64,000 nt of DNA from Ceratodon purpureus (lineage: Eukaryota > Streptophyta > Bryopsida > Pseudoditrichales > Ditrichaceae), in the NCBI GenBank assembly GCA_014871385.1, contig CM026427.1, positions 5,154,988-5,218,987 of the forward strand, read 5' to 3'. A model generated the notes under the pieces. The model saw only the letters and a list, made by a program, of their open reading frames with translations, was not told where the DNA came from and did not search any database. A program made the position numbers and the translations under genes. Each line of letters starts with the position of its first letter. Position 1 is the stretch's first letter. Below, piece by piece: positions 45,366 through 58,322 of the stretch.

Positions 45366-47739
45366 AAAGTAAATACATGTAACATTTACAGAAAAAATGG
45401 ATATATATTCTATGTATGAAGTTCACAACACAAATAATATGTAATAATATATTTAATAGCCTTCACTCCCTTTTTATATCATTTCCACCTTGCCTACTTG
45501 CTTTTATTTTTAAGTTTATAAAATTAAAAGTATACTTATCTTTTACTTTATGAACTTAATATATATGATCTTTTACTTTATGGTCTTAAAAATACATGTA
45601 CCAATCAATTTGTTTCTAAAATGGAAACTAGAAACTATTGCTTGGCCTCAAAGTTATCTCCCTCCAAATTATGGTTCTTACAAAAGTCCTTTTTTAGAAA
45701 GTTATAGGTAAAATTAACAAAGTCGGGAGCACAACATTACATAACACTTAACACATAACACTTACTAGTCTTAATTTTAAGGGAGCGGAAATCTCCATAA
45801 CATATAGGGTAGATGTACCCATCCTTGCGCATTTAAGGATTCGATCAGTTGTGCCAACTACAATATAAGGATTTTGTGAAGGAGTTTAATACGAAATCTG
45901 AGGATGCATGAGTTACGACTGTAGAAAACCTTTCAAAATTTGATCTTGGGACTGCATGTGCCCTTTCCAGGAAAACTTGTGAAAGTATGAAAAGGCACCC
46001 TTCCAAAGATTGCAATCACCTAATATGATTGCGCATCCTGTACCTATGTTTGCGCATCAACATATTCTTATCAACTTACTAATTAGATTGCCTTATAGTT
46101 GATTATTTCGAAATCAATAAGCATTGCTTGCACCAATTCCAAATTAAAATAAAACTTTCAGCATGGAGTGAACATCGAAATCCAAACATTTCGTCACAAT
46201 TCTGAACATTCAATGACATATCACAAAAGCCACCTAACTGAGATCAAGCCACATCAACAGGCACTTGTACTCGTACTCATCTTCTTGGTACTTCCTGGAG
46301 TAATCCTGAATGCTTTGTTCCACTCTCCCTTCTTAGCTACACCATGCGTTGCATCGGGTTCATGATTACTGTTAGCAGATGTCTGACCTAATTAGGATCG
46401 TTCTGCCCCCCTTGATTTTTGTTTCCTCATGGCCAGAGCAACCATTAATTTCGCATGAGCAAATGACACAACACAGGCAACTTGAGCACATTGACAGATT
46501 ATCACCTGTGAGGATAAAAATTCAAAGAACTCAACACTAATTCAATTGACCTTCGAAGACGTGACCATTCAGTGAGTGATAAATGCTTTAAAAACAGCAT
46601 GAACATTCTCAATGTGCGAAGGATCAGCAAAATACCAGAAATCAAATATCATTATAAAACTGTGGCTCTACCAAATTCACTGAATCAAAGTTTTGTTCTC
46701 CATCGTTATTCCAATATATCACATCAACCGAATACAAAGATGAGGCTTATAAACTTGTGCAGGAAATCTAGATTCTCCACGTCACTTTTTGTCTTCCCAG
46801 GCTATTGGATCTATATTTGAACCTCCGAAGCTAGCAGCCTGATGCACTGATCAATTTGTTAGGTTGCAGGGGGGAAGCAGAGTAAAGTGTACCAAAAAGT
46901 GCAATGTGTGACCAAATTTCAGTGAAAGAAAAGTGCCATGTTTGGGGACTTTGGGAACGGGGAGGCAGTTGAACTTCCGCATGAAGGGGAAGGGAACGCT
47001 GTGACACATGTTCAGGAGTTTTGGGGTCGACACAGAAGTCGAGCCAGGCCTCTTCATTGCGCCAATTCCCGGGAAGGGCCGCTGTGAATGCTCCGCAGCC
47101 GTTTCCTCACAATCCTTTGCAACTCTGTTTTCGAGGGACACGAGGTGAGATTGCAGGTGCGCTGCCACTCGCATTTGATGCTGGGTCTATGTTTGAGGAT
47201 TAGGGTGTAGGGTGGAAGTGCTTGGAATGGATTTCGCAGTGTCCAAATCACTTCACTTTCGAAACACTTCACTGTCGAGAATCGGAGAGGGGCACCGTCA
47301 GGGTTCAGTCGGGAGAGGAGAAGGGAGAACGGTTCGGTGTTACGCTGAATTTGGTGTTGCGAATTTCTGGTTTTATGTGTGCTGTTTTCAGAATTTGCTG
47401 TGTGTTTGCGTGTTCTTGAAACTCACGGACGTGGGGGGTTATGCGGGAGATGCTGCACATGCTGTTGGGGTTGTTGCACTACTGTCGAACACTGGGTTTA
47501 GGGTTTTAGGGTCATCTTCCAATTCAATTCTCCTCACGTAGCAGCATCGACGTAGAGGATTTGCTGTTTGAATTGGTGTCTGGAAGAGACCGGGCAGATT
47601 TGTCTAAGGTTGTTAGAAAGGGTCGGAGTCGGAGGTAGCTACAGATTAGGGTTCCAGAGTTAGAAATATTGTTGACCTCGCGGATAATTCCCTGCAAAGA
47701 CTGACTTGTTCGCAAGAGGGTAGCGCGTAGCGAAGGTTG
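45366..47739. other. Intergenic stretch
   Basis: AT-rich to about 46850, then more GC-rich. The region 46850-47700 lies immediately upstream of the plus-strand frame at 47740 and probably holds its promoter and leader. No protein of recognisable family is encoded. Confidence 0.4.
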
Positions 47740-48989
47740 ATGGCGTCAGATCTGTGTCAGGAAGTTTCTCCAGTGCCGAAGCTGGAGGTCGTGCCGAAGG
47801 TGGAGGTCGAGCTGAACAGGAAGGGTGTGGAAAGAATCAAGTTCGCGAAAGCATTGCATGATCGTAGCAAGTGGACTGTGCAGGACTTCGCAGAGAGGCT
47901 AGGATTGGAAGACGCCGGGATTTGCGGGAAAACGGAGTGCGGTGCTAGGCACATCACCGACGCACATCTGATGCGCGTGTTTCCGAACAAGGGAGGGAGC
48001 GGTTTGAGAATTGTGCCGAATGATCAACTGTCGGAGGAGGAGTGCGCCAGAGTTTATGACCTGTACCTCGTGGTGTACAATCACCCGCCTCCTAACAAGG
48101 AGTACGCGAGGTACTTCCTGAGGAGCTGGTTGGCGTCCGGAGAGAGAGGGGAAGGCGAAGATCAATTGGGCCAGATTTGCTTTTGATATCTGCCGCAAAC
48201 AATATGCATCGTGGGAGAGGGATGGGAGGGTGGAGGAAGCGTGTCGGGTGAAATGGGACGAGCTGCGAGGTCTGGAGACTGCGGGGGAGGGAACTTCATT
48301 TGGCCAACGTCGGCAATTCGGAGCAGCTTGTGATGCTGTGCGGTTCTCGCGAGAGCAGACGTCTGCAGTGCTGGAGCTCTTGAAGGTCGCCGAGGCTGAC
48401 AATAACGCCATTGGACCAAAAATGTGAGAATACCTAAACTCTGATTTTCTGCTGAATTAAGTGTGTTTGGTCCTGGGTATGTATGTCCAGCGCCATGTAG
48501 GTGATCGCCTCTTGTCATGCAGTCGACGTCCCCTTAGCCTCGCTTAGACCAAAGGTGAGCCGTGGTGACTGGATAGCGCGCGAGTGACGTATGTGATGTT
48601 AGGGATGAGGAGAAGGCTAACCTGAGAGACAGATCCAAGTGCCTTCGAAGAGTATTGGTAACCCTGACGACCATCCACCCGCTGATTGATGAGGGCCGTC
48701 GGCACTGCGTATGAAGTACGAGATGCGGAAAGAGGTACAAATAGAAGCCGGAGAAGATGCAGGTGCCGGGAAAGAACGTGACGAAGGAATCGTTGCCAGC
48801 AGAAAAGTACGTACTGCGAAGACGAGGATGTGTTGGACTTTAGGGTCAGCAACGGGAAAAATAAGAGAAGGAGTAAGAGAAGTGACGAGGCCCGCGTTCC
48901 TCAGTCCTTGAGCGAATTCCATTCTGACGCATGCGGTTCGTCAGCTAATAACTTGCACGGTCGGCATCGGGGCGAGGATATTTGGAAGG
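47740..48989 (+). pseudogene. Unknown gene, apparently frameshifted
   Basis: From the ATG at 47740 a 148-residue frame of strongly coding composition runs to a TGA at 48186 (FAKALHDRSKWTVQDFAERL, GGSGLRIVPNDQL, EYARYFLRSWLASGERG). From about 48150 the protein-like sequence continues in another frame (KINWARFAFDICRKQ, YASWERDGRVEEACRVKWDE, REQTSAVLELLKVAEADNN) up to a donor AAAAT|GTGAGA at 48423. The overlap, around GAGAGAGGGGAAGG, carries a one- or two-base shift. A further exon near 48807-48989 (DVLDFRVSNGKNKRRSKRSD) may belong. I do not recognise the protein. The shift could be a real inactivation, an assembly error at a G/A run, or an unseen small intron. Its position at the head of a row of broken gene copies favours decay. 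Confidence 0.5.
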
Positions 48990-49559
48990 TAAGAATGCTC
49001 TATGTTCATTTGAGAAGTTGTGTGCTATTTCCGTATCTGAGCAAGCTCCTCACAGACGACATCCCATTTTGTTTAAAGTGACCATGTCCTGTTTGGAATG
49101 CACTCTTGGTACTTCCTTCGACGATAGAGTATTACGAAGACATTTCCGAAGACTTCCTTTGGGGATTAGAGGATTGTATTCCTAAGTTGCTGTAGGATTT
49201 CACACTTTGGATTCTTGACTGTTATGTCGCGCATTGTCCTGGCTCTAGCTGATATCACATCTGTGGCCGTGGCAGGGTTACGACAGGTCTACGTTATTAT
49301 TCAGAATCCTATGTGCAGAAATTTGCAGCAGAGGCCAACTCATTTTTGTTCCGAAGTGCGTCTATGAAACAATTAATTAGAGGTATTGACCAAGGATTAG
49401 TTTCTGTATTAATTACGAGTTCCTTTGGAGACCTCACAGATGATAGCCACTCCCACCAGGAGTTTAGTTCGTGATGAACCATGAGATGTGAATTTGTTTA
49501 CTTGGGGAAATCTAGCTGATACTGGGGCGTGCTAAGTTTCTCTTTTTAACAATCTGCAG

Positions 49560-50309
49560 GAGTTCGTAGGATAGTTGCTGAAGCGCAAGCACATCCTCGA
49601 GATGAAAAGATATGTGGGTCTGCTGCTCTTTTCTGTTATACGGTGAGAGGACCTGCTTCTGCTCTGCATTCTCGTGCGGAGCCCCTCTTGAGGCTGTTGC
49701 TTGATCGATCCGTTATCTGCGATGTAACCAAAAGAACCTCAGGTATGCAAGATTTTAGAAACATTTGTTGTAATTGTTACAAATGACTAAATGATAAGCT
49801 TCGTACTCATAACGTTCTCATGCGCACGCGTTACACTAAGGTTTCGAGCACTACATTTCTGCAATTGAATGCGTTGTTATTCATCTCGTCGTAAGATAAC
49901 GCCACTTTGTTGTGTTTCATTTCAGAGGGGAGGTCTGTTGCTCTCAAACTGGTGACGGAAACTCTGAGTCGGATAATTGAAGATGTGAACCGAGAAAAGC
50001 TGCAACTCCTTTGGAGCTGCCTCCGTGAAGAAATAGTACACGACTGACAGAAAATATCATTGCGTAATCAGGCCACTGAAAATGCGCCTTCCATATCTTC
50101 TCCCAATTTAATGAATGGGGATGCTGGTCATACTGATAAAGCATCTTCTAAGGGCGGGAAGTCCACTGCTAATGTTGCTCTTTAAACTTCTCATGAGTCG
50201 TCAGATAAGCGTATATATTCCAAAGAGGATGTGCAGTTTCACCTGACTGCTTCTCTCTCCGTGCTTAATGGCGTTCTTGAGTATCGAAAAGGAAGTTCTC
50301 GCGTTAACG
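49560..50309 (+). pseudogene. UTP20/DRIM-like fragment with in-frame stops
   Basis: Two spliced exons (49560-49742 and 49926-50309) read RRIVAEAQAHPRDEKICG, then YTVRGPASALHSRAEPLLRL, then VALKLVTETLSRIIED and LQLLWSCLREEI. To my memory this matches the N-terminal DRIM part of plant UTP20, the large HEAT-repeat protein of the small-subunit processome that works in 18S rRNA maturation in the nucleolus. The second exon has a TGA at 50045 and a TAA at 50183 in the same frame, yet protein-like sequence continues to the donor at 50309. The rest of this roughly 2,500-residue protein is absent. It is a broken partial copy that retains its intron. The family call is less certain than the decay. Confidence 0.55.
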
Positions 50310-51429
50310 GTGAGTGCACTTCCTTATTGACTTCGACTTGAGTCTTCTGATTGTGTCGTGCTTGCATACTGTTCATAGCTGCTACGAATAATAATCGTTG
50401 TGTGAGCAAGATCAATAGTGTATAAGCTCTGTAACGAAGAGATCATCGACAACGTCAAATTGATTGGCCTTGTTGCATTCTGTTTTACGTGCAGACTAGA
50501 AGCCACTTTTTCGTATCGCCACAGGTTTTTTACAGCCACAGTTCCTTTTAGTTAACAAGGGTTCAATCTTAGAATGTGCGAACTGAGTAGAAGACTCGGA
50601 CGGAGCCTTCTGCTCGGAGATTCTGCGATTGCTTGTGTTCTTAGTCAAGAGTCACGGACGACAACCAGGTGCAAGCTTTGGTCCAGCAACTATAGCCGAG
50701 ACTGCCCCAAAATGGGCCCTGGCATTCACATGTCAGAAGAGTTCGTGGTATGCTTTCCGTCTTAGCACATGTTATTAATACCGTTAAAATCTCAGGTTGT
50801 TTAGTTGAAGACTGAGATGGTTTGTTTGTTTAATGTGTCCGGTAGTTGTGACTTTCTAGGATTGCTTGACGGTAGTTTGCATGCTGCACCAACACTAAGA
50901 GGAAAAAGTGGGAAATGTGACAGTGTAAGAGTAGTGGGTAGGAAATATTCTTCAATTCACCTGGTAACTGAACAAGTACAGTTCTTTATTTGTTGATAGA
51001 TCAATACTCGTTCTCAATTTGCCTTGGCAAGATTACTGTTGGGTAGAAATCTCCTGTCTTGGATTTTCTGTTAACTATTTCTTTCCTGCTGCGGCTGTTG
51101 TACGTTGTTATGCTCTCAAGTTCCAGAGTCAACTCAAAATTTCTGATTCAAAGTGGTTTATGGGTTGTTCAGTCTTCTGCCCTTCATAAGAGGCATTATT
51201 GAAGAGGACTTCGATTTGGTGCGGCCATTTGTTCTTTATTTATGAAGGTTTGATATTTCTTTCCTTATGACAATCCCAAGTTTACAGACCGACTGTTGAA
51301 TCCATTTCTGTACTTCTAGTATCAAGATTATTTGATGTTCCCGCTTTTTCGATCCCCTGTGCTCATATACCAATGTCCCATGTTTGCTTGCTTGTAGTTT
51401 CTCTGCTGCCTTCCCCGTCTCAGTTTTTT
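50310..51429. other. Non-coding between two gene fragments
   Basis: T-rich sequence after the donor at 50309. Part may be intron of the UTP20-like copy and part intron of the PRP8 copy. No exon of either parent was recognised here. Confidence 0.4.
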
Positions 51430-53973
51430 GAAAGTACCGAACAGAGGTCCGATGTACCTATTCTGCAGAAGACCTTTATGTGAGTGTTAAGGCCGTACTT
51501 GTTGGATGCCGAAGTCATATGAAGCCTATGAGCAAGCCGAGCCTGGTTGCAGAACCTAAGGATGTCTTTGATCAGAAGGCAAGTAACAAGTACTGGATTG
51601 ATGTGCAGTTAAGGTGGGGTGATTGCGATTCTCATGATATCGAGCGGTATACCCGAGCAAAACTCTTGGATTATACTACCGACAATATGTCTATCTACCC
51701 AGCTCCGACCGGGGTGATGATTGGGCTGGATTTAGCCTATACTCTGCATGCTGCGTTTGGCAACTGGTTCCCCGGCTCCACACCGCTTTTTCCACAGGCT
51801 ATTAACAAGACCATGAAGGCTAATCCAGCTCCGTATGTGATGAGGGAGCGTGTGAGGAAAGGACTGCAGCTCTATTCATCGGAGCCTACCGAGCCCTATC
51901 TGTCTTCTCAGAATTATGGAGAGCTATTCAGCAACCACATTATCTGGTTTCCTGATGACACAGACGTGTATCGAGTGACCATACAGAAGACATTTGAAGG
52001 GAATTTGACCACAAAGCCCAGCAATGGTGCTATTTTCATCTTCAACCACAGAACTGCTCACCTTCTCTTAGAGGTCATTCATACCAGCGTGTGGGCTGGA
52101 CAGAAACGCTTGGGACAGTTCGCCAAGTGGAAGAGTGGTGAAGAACTACCTGCTTTGGTACGTTCCCTCCCAGTTGAGGAACAGCCCAAACAGATCATTG
52201 TGACACGAAAGGGAATGCTTGATCCTCGGGAGGTTCATCTTCTCGATTTTCCCAATATCATCATCAAGGGTAGGGAATTCCAGTTGGCAGTCCAAGCTTG
52301 CCTGAAGATCGAAAAATTTGGTGATTTGATTCTTAAGCAACAGAGCCACGAATGGTTTTATTCAACATCCACGACGATTGGCTGAAGACTATCTCATCAT
52401 ACGCGGCGTTCTCCAGGCTCATTCTGATTCTTACGGCTCTTCATGTCAACAATGAGAAGGCTAAGATGTTGTTGAAGCCTGACAAAACACTGGTCACAGA
52501 GGCGCACCACAGTTGGCCCAATTTGAGCGATGATCAGTGGATGAAGGTCGAGGTTGCGCTGAGGGATCTGATATTGTCTGATTATGCGAAGAAAAACAAT
52601 GTGAATACATCTGCATTAACACAGTCAGAGATTAGGGATATTATCCTTGCTGCTGAAATTACTCCTCCATCGCAACAACGGCAGCAGATAGCAGAGATTG
52701 AGAAGCTCGTGGGCATATGTTTCAGTGATTATGTATTCATTGTTTCATGGTATTTCCTCTTTTCAGGAAATGTCAAATTCTGATGAAATTTTTCCTGGTC
52801 CTTAACTTGGTTGGTGCATGGTCGACACTACGAGGACTCCCCTAATATCCTATTCGTCATGTATTGAATTTGCAGGCAAAGGAGGGCAGTCGATTGACTG
52901 CAGTCACGACCAAGACAACGAACGTCCACGGAGACGATCTGATTGTCACAACAACGAGTCATTATGAGCAAGCAGCATTCGGTTCTAAAACAGATTGGCG
53001 AGTGAGAGCTATCTCTGCCACCAATCTCCATCTTCGTGTGGACCACCTTTATGTCAATTCAGACGATATGAAGGTATGGACTTCAGGCGTAGCAATGTGG
53101 TTGACTCGTCTTCACTGAATCCAAATTTGTATTTTAAATTAGATTCACTTTTCTGTACTCTCGCTGAAGCTTAATTGCTATGAAACAGAGTGCTTATTGT
53201 TGTTTGTTTGGTTTAGAGGACTCTGGTTACACTTACATTATGCCAAAGAACGTCCTACAGAAGTTTATTTCTATTGCCGACCTGAGGACTGAAATTGCTG
53301 GATACTTGTACGGTGTTAGTGCTCCTGATAGTCCTCAGGTTAAGGAGATTCGGTGCATACTAATGCCTGCACAGTGGGGCACACATCAGCAGGTTCATCT
53401 TCCTGCTGGGCTACCTGAGGAAGAATTCTTGAATGAGCTGGAGCCTCTTGCTTAGCTTCATACCCAACCGAATGAGCTCCCACAGCTCTCACCTCAGGAC
53501 GTGACAAGTCATGCCCGTATCCTGGAGAATAACAAGCAGTGGGATGGTGAAAAGTGCGTTATTTTTACCTGCAGTTTTACCCCTGCCTCTTGCTCGTTGA
53601 CCGCCTACAAGCTGACGCCAACTGGGTACGAATGGGGACGAGCTAACAAGGATAGTGGCAGCAACCCCCATGGTTACTTGCCTGAAACACTATGAGAAAG
53701 TTCAGATGCTTTCGAGTGACCGGTTCCATCGGTTGTACATGGTTAGTTACCTCACCTCGGTGCCTCTATTGACTGTGTTTATCTGCCATGTCTTGCAGTC
53801 CGGTTTGACTCACACTGTCAGGAATCTTTTCAAGAACCCAGATGTTTTGCATTGAAGTGGATGCTAATATTTCTGTTCTATTTCGTGTTGATCAGGTTCC
53901 AGATAATGGTCCATGGAACTACAATTTCATAGGAGTAAGAGACTCTGTGGGAATGAAGTAAGGAATCAAGCTT
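51430..53973 (+). pseudogene. C-terminal part of PRP8, broken copy
   Basis: The sequence encodes the last quarter of the U5 snRNP protein PRP8, in order: [66 protein letters not shown] (RNase H-like domain); [39 protein letters not shown]; and the Jab1/MPN domain ([39 protein letters not shown]). It is broken. A two-base insertion follows ATG at 51480. One G is lost in AAG(G)CAACAGAG near 52335, so the frame runs into a stop at 52385. The codon pair GGT TGG has become GCT TAG at about 53452. The frame is shifted again near 53685 and stops at 53958. Homology ends abruptly near 53973, about 40 residues before the normal C-terminus. Introns are retained (52863 and 53215 acceptors), so this is a DNA copy. 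The remaining three quarters of the protein are absent. Confidence 0.9.
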
Positions 53974-54111
53974 TGAATTCCGAGGGAATTGTTAGGAGTG
54001 TTTAGATGCAGCTGGATATTTGTACGATGTGTGGGGCGAGGTGCGGTTGACGGGATTTGGGCAGGGAGAGGTTTTGGTTTGGGGTGAATTGGGGTACTTG
54101 ACACTGAAGAA

Positions 54112-57100
54112 ATGGATGAAGGAAAGCAGGTCATACTGCCTACAGAGAAGCGGGTGGATGGGTTTAGTAAGGAAGCGAAGGAGGTGTGGGATGATCTCCT
54201 TGAAGAGAAACCAGTTTTGCCCTACTTGATCCCCGTGTTTCTGGTCGCTTGGATTTTGGAACGCTGGATCATATCCTTCTCGAATTGGGTTCCCGTGTTT
54301 GTTACCGTCTGGGCGTCTCTTCAGGTATCTACACTACACGCTTCCTGAGCCAGTGGCGATTTGGATTTCCGAGGTCTTCTGACTTGCCCTAGATGTGGCT
54401 AATTGGCAATTTGCATCATGTGATCAAAATTAATCTCAGAACACGTCGATCTCTGTTAATCTGGGTATGCCGATTTTTTGCTGGAGGAAGAGAAAGAACG
54501 AGAATGGAATGCGCTTGAGCTTCGATTAAGTATTGAACCTACTCATTTCGCTCATAATAATATCATCTTGAAAGAATTGATGCTTTCAAGGGTCTGAGAA
54601 TGATGTCTGAGAGCAGTTTCTACCAAGTGACAATTATTGGAGTGCATGTGTCCTGCTGGATTGCAGTGTAGCGAAAGACAAAAATTAGGGGTTCTCCATT
54701 ATTGACTGACTTCTCGTATCTGAAACATTGTGGCGATGTAACCTCATATTGTCTTTGATTTTTGATGCGTTCATTCAGAAATTTCGCATTAGAACTCAGT
54801 AAAATATTCTCCGCGGCCAGTGTTTCTAATTGAATTTCATGTGTGAAGTACGGCAAGTATCGACGTGAACGGGCAGTGGAGGATTTGAACAACCCATGGA
54901 GGCGGCACATACTTTGCAGTGAGGTTTGTTTTTAATTTCGTATCCATGTAATTCATCGATTTTAGTTGGAAGACACTATGGGAGGTACTGTTTAACTTGC
55001 ATAGTCAATCTCCAGCTACATATGAAATGAATACATATGTGTTAGTTCTTTCGACGTGGCTTGTCGTGTACAGAGAGGGTGACACTGTGCATGGGTGACA
55101 CTATTCCGCTGCTGGGAGGGTTGTAATGATAGTACTTGCAGCCATTTTTTAGACGATTGTACAGAATTTGTACTAGTTGAGGCATCCCCATTTACAGTTT
55201 TTATCTGAAAACAGCCAAGTACACCGATAGAACCCGGCGAATGCCTGAATAAGATGCTGATGAACGTCTGGCCCAACTTCATGGAGCCCAAGCTTGTTCG
55301 GAGAGTGCTCCCCAGCGTTCAGGTTGTTCTTCATTGCCAAATTCTGTAAATAGTACTACTAGGCGTTTAGCATTCATTTCGTTACAAAATGTGTCTGTTT
55401 TTATCAACTGAAGTGTGCAAGGAGACCAACTTTAATCTGTTGGCCTCCTCCTGCAAATTCAGAGTAAAGATTTTGTTGAACTGTTCACGAGCTCGGATTT
55501 GTTTGGCTCTGAAACAGGTTCTAAGCATTTTGAAATGGGAGGAATGTCTCTCATGCATGTTCTTTGGGGTGCTTGCGACTTGCAGAGGCGGTGGAAGGAG
55601 AAAAGGCCAGGACCCATAGTAAGCCCCAACCAACATATGATTATATCCTTGAGGACTGTTTTAGTTGTTTTGGTTGTTGGGTGAATCAGATGTCAGTTAC
55701 ATTGATTCAGTTGCTGAATAAGACTAAGGATTATTTGTACATATTGATTTTCTCACGTTCTTTATTGGGCGATTATATCTACTCGATCATGGTTGACAAT
55801 GACGCAATTGGTGATCTCCAACATTGCAACACTTCTTGTATCTTGTGGTAGGTACTAGGGTTCACTGCAGAAAGAGTCAGAAAACTAATTCTGGTTTTCT
55901 GCTCCTACAGTTCAGTATGGAGGTGCACGAGTTTAACCCGGGAACAACTCCACGTATGTTCGGGCTTCAGGGACCATACTGGTCGATGGAGGGAAAGCAG
56001 GTAGTTATTCGATTGCTCCTGGTGTGTTACATTGAGATATGGATTCAAATTCTCTTGTTCTTGGCACTACTAATGTAGTCGAAATTTCAACAGAGAACTC
56101 TGGATTGGGACTCTGTCTGTTAAACTCACTGTTCTATTTTGGCAGCCGGTGCTGAATATGGGTTTCGAATGGAATACCAACGAGATGAGCGTGCTCATTG
56201 CTGCTCAATTGGCGGGGCCCTTGCGTGGAAATACCGCTCGAATTGCCATCAACAGCATCCACGTCAAGGGTGATGTATGTGTCCATGATCTTTCAAATGT
56301 ACTCTGATAAGCTTCATGGTTTATGCATGTATTACATTGATTATGTTATGGACATGCTGAGTAATTTCAGCGCCAATTCGTCTGAAAATTGATGGTCTGC
56401 ATACTTCTCACTTCAGTGTTTTTACTGAAGAATGATTTTCAACCCTTTTCCGAAGTGGCGTTAACAATTTTGGTTGGTTCTGATGCCCAGCTACGTCTGC
56501 TTCCTATTCTGGATGGTCAAGCTGTGCTCTACTCATTCGTAAACACAGCAGAAGTCAGAATAGGATTGGCTTTCGGCACCGGCAGCCAGTCCACCCCTCA
56601 GATGGAACTTCCTATGCTCTCATATTGGCTGGTCAGTATTTTCGAAATTTGAAACGTGCTCTGATTGTTGTCCACTCTCGATGCAGTAGACTACTCTTTA
56701 GAGCGGTGCGACTAAAAGCGTTCTTGATTGTGCTCTGTGGCACTGAATTGTTTTTAACAAAACGTCCGAATTGAAACAGGAGTAGTTATTTATTGAAACT
56801 CTCAATCGCACAATGGTGGAGCCTCGAAGGAGATGCTTCTCACTCCCTGCTGTGGATTTGAAAAAGAAGGCAGTAGGGGGCATCTCCTCAGTGACGATTG
56901 TTTCAGCTCGGGACTTGGCCAAACTCGATCACCGAGAATCCAGATACTATAGCAATGAAAATCTGGCGAATGCTGATGCAAGTGGTCGTGCGAATAGCAA
57001 TGGGAGCAGTGGGAGTAGTGGGAGCAGTCATGGCAGTCATGGTTCATCAGGATCTGGGCATCGAAAGCCCGAGAGGTTTGTGGAGAAACAATGTGAAGAT

Positions 57101-58322
57101 TTGACACGCAAGACCGGAATGCAGAGTGGCGCTTACCCTCATGTATGGAATGAGACTTACGATATGGTCTTCCATGACAACGTCGGTACTGTACACGTCA
57201 ATGTGTATGAGAAGCCGCGTCAAAACAGCGTCAAATATGACTTCTTAGGAAGCTCTGAGATTAAGGTGGGTGCTGCCTTATTTATGTCATTGCCTTCTAG
57301 GTCTATGTTTTGTGCTTGCTGTGATTCTTCTTTACAGAGAGAAGACACTATATCGTTGCCTGCAAGTATTTGCAAGCCTGGAATTTGCATAGTAAAATTT
57401 TGTATTTTTATCGAACTGTTGTTTTCTTAGTGAATTAATGCCATGTTGCGGCAGATGAAAGCAGCTGTTGTCATCGAGCTGCACTTGTTCATTGAGGAGG
57501 TGAACAATGTGGTTCTTACATTGGTTTTCGCATTTCAGGTGAAGTATGTAGACGATGACTCTACTATCTTCTGGGCTGTGGGTCCACAGCAAAGTGTTCT
57601 TGCTTCTCGAGTTGAACATTGTGGGAAAGAGATCGAGGTAAAGATCCCACTCGAAGGCGTATTCAGTGGAGAGGTACTGCTCATATTATCAATCTGCTAC
57701 TGAGTTCTTTCTGTTCAGAAGATGCTGGAGCACGATTGAAGACGGTTGTTAGACCCGTTTATGTGGTGATTGAGGGTGCTATTCCTGTACTTCAAATAGA
57801 TCGTTGGTTTCTTTCAGTGTGGAATCTATTTGTGTACCAACGAAAGCTGGGAAAGTCTTCTGAGGCCTTGAGGAAGCAATTTGTGGCAGTAGATACTCTT
57901 TGTCGCCTTCCTTCATTCTTCTTAATGGAGGGTAGGCCAATGTCCTTACCATGTCAGAGCAGGGTTGTTTTCGGTATAGATCTTTGGCTGAATACCTCTT
58001 GCTTAGAAGTAGATTTTCTAATCGATGGGGCTATGAACGCGTGTAATTTGCTTTGGCTGATCAGTTTATTTCAATATATGACAGGTGACACTGAAGCTCG
58101 TACTGAAGGAATGGCACTTCTCTGATGGCTCAAAAGCAGTCGCAAATTACACTCCTTCAAATGTTATTCACATGCAGCAGTCCGCGCTTGGAACTCAACC
58201 AAGTATTAGTCCCTATGTACAGTGGTAGAAAGTTGCGTATTTCTAAAATTGCGGGCAGGAATTTGGCTCCAATGGACAGGACTGGGAAAAGCGACCCGTA
58301 TTTAAAGCTATTTTATGGCAAG
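54112..58322 (+). pseudogene. Plant SMP/C2 membrane-tether protein (NTMC2 type), 3'-truncated
   Basis: Ten exons: 54112-54324, 54849-54923, 55215-55322, 55586-55618, 55911-56000, 56146-56274, 56491-56631, 56786-57265, 57539-57673 and 58085-58322. The order is that of plant NTMC2/synaptotagmin-like lipid-transfer proteins: an N-terminal membrane segment (LIPVFLVAWILERWI), an SMP domain (ECLNKMLMNVWPNFMEPKL, GLQGPYWSMEG, GFEWNTNEMSVLIAAQLAG, LPILDGQAVLYSF), MVEPRRRCFSLPAVDLKKKA, a first C2 domain and the start of a second (GRNLAPMDRTGKSDPYLKLF). Such proteins tether the ER to other membranes. Signs of decay: GAG TAG where the family has two codons after WL (passable only with a shifted acceptor at 56785), and exon 10 is 238 bp, so its two halves lie in different frames. 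The second C2 stops after the next exon's first codons (VQ near 58500). A working gene is unlikely, though most exons are clean. Confidence 0.75.

Noticed and set aside
47740-50309. One gene joining the frameshifted unknown protein with the UTP20-like exons
   Set aside because: No continuous phase-compatible path was found between 48989 and 49560, and the second part has in-frame stops. Kept as separate features.
51430-53973. A functional PRP8 or a short PRP8-like protein
   Set aside because: Several independent frameshifts and nonsense changes lie within about 2.5 kb, and three quarters of the protein are missing.
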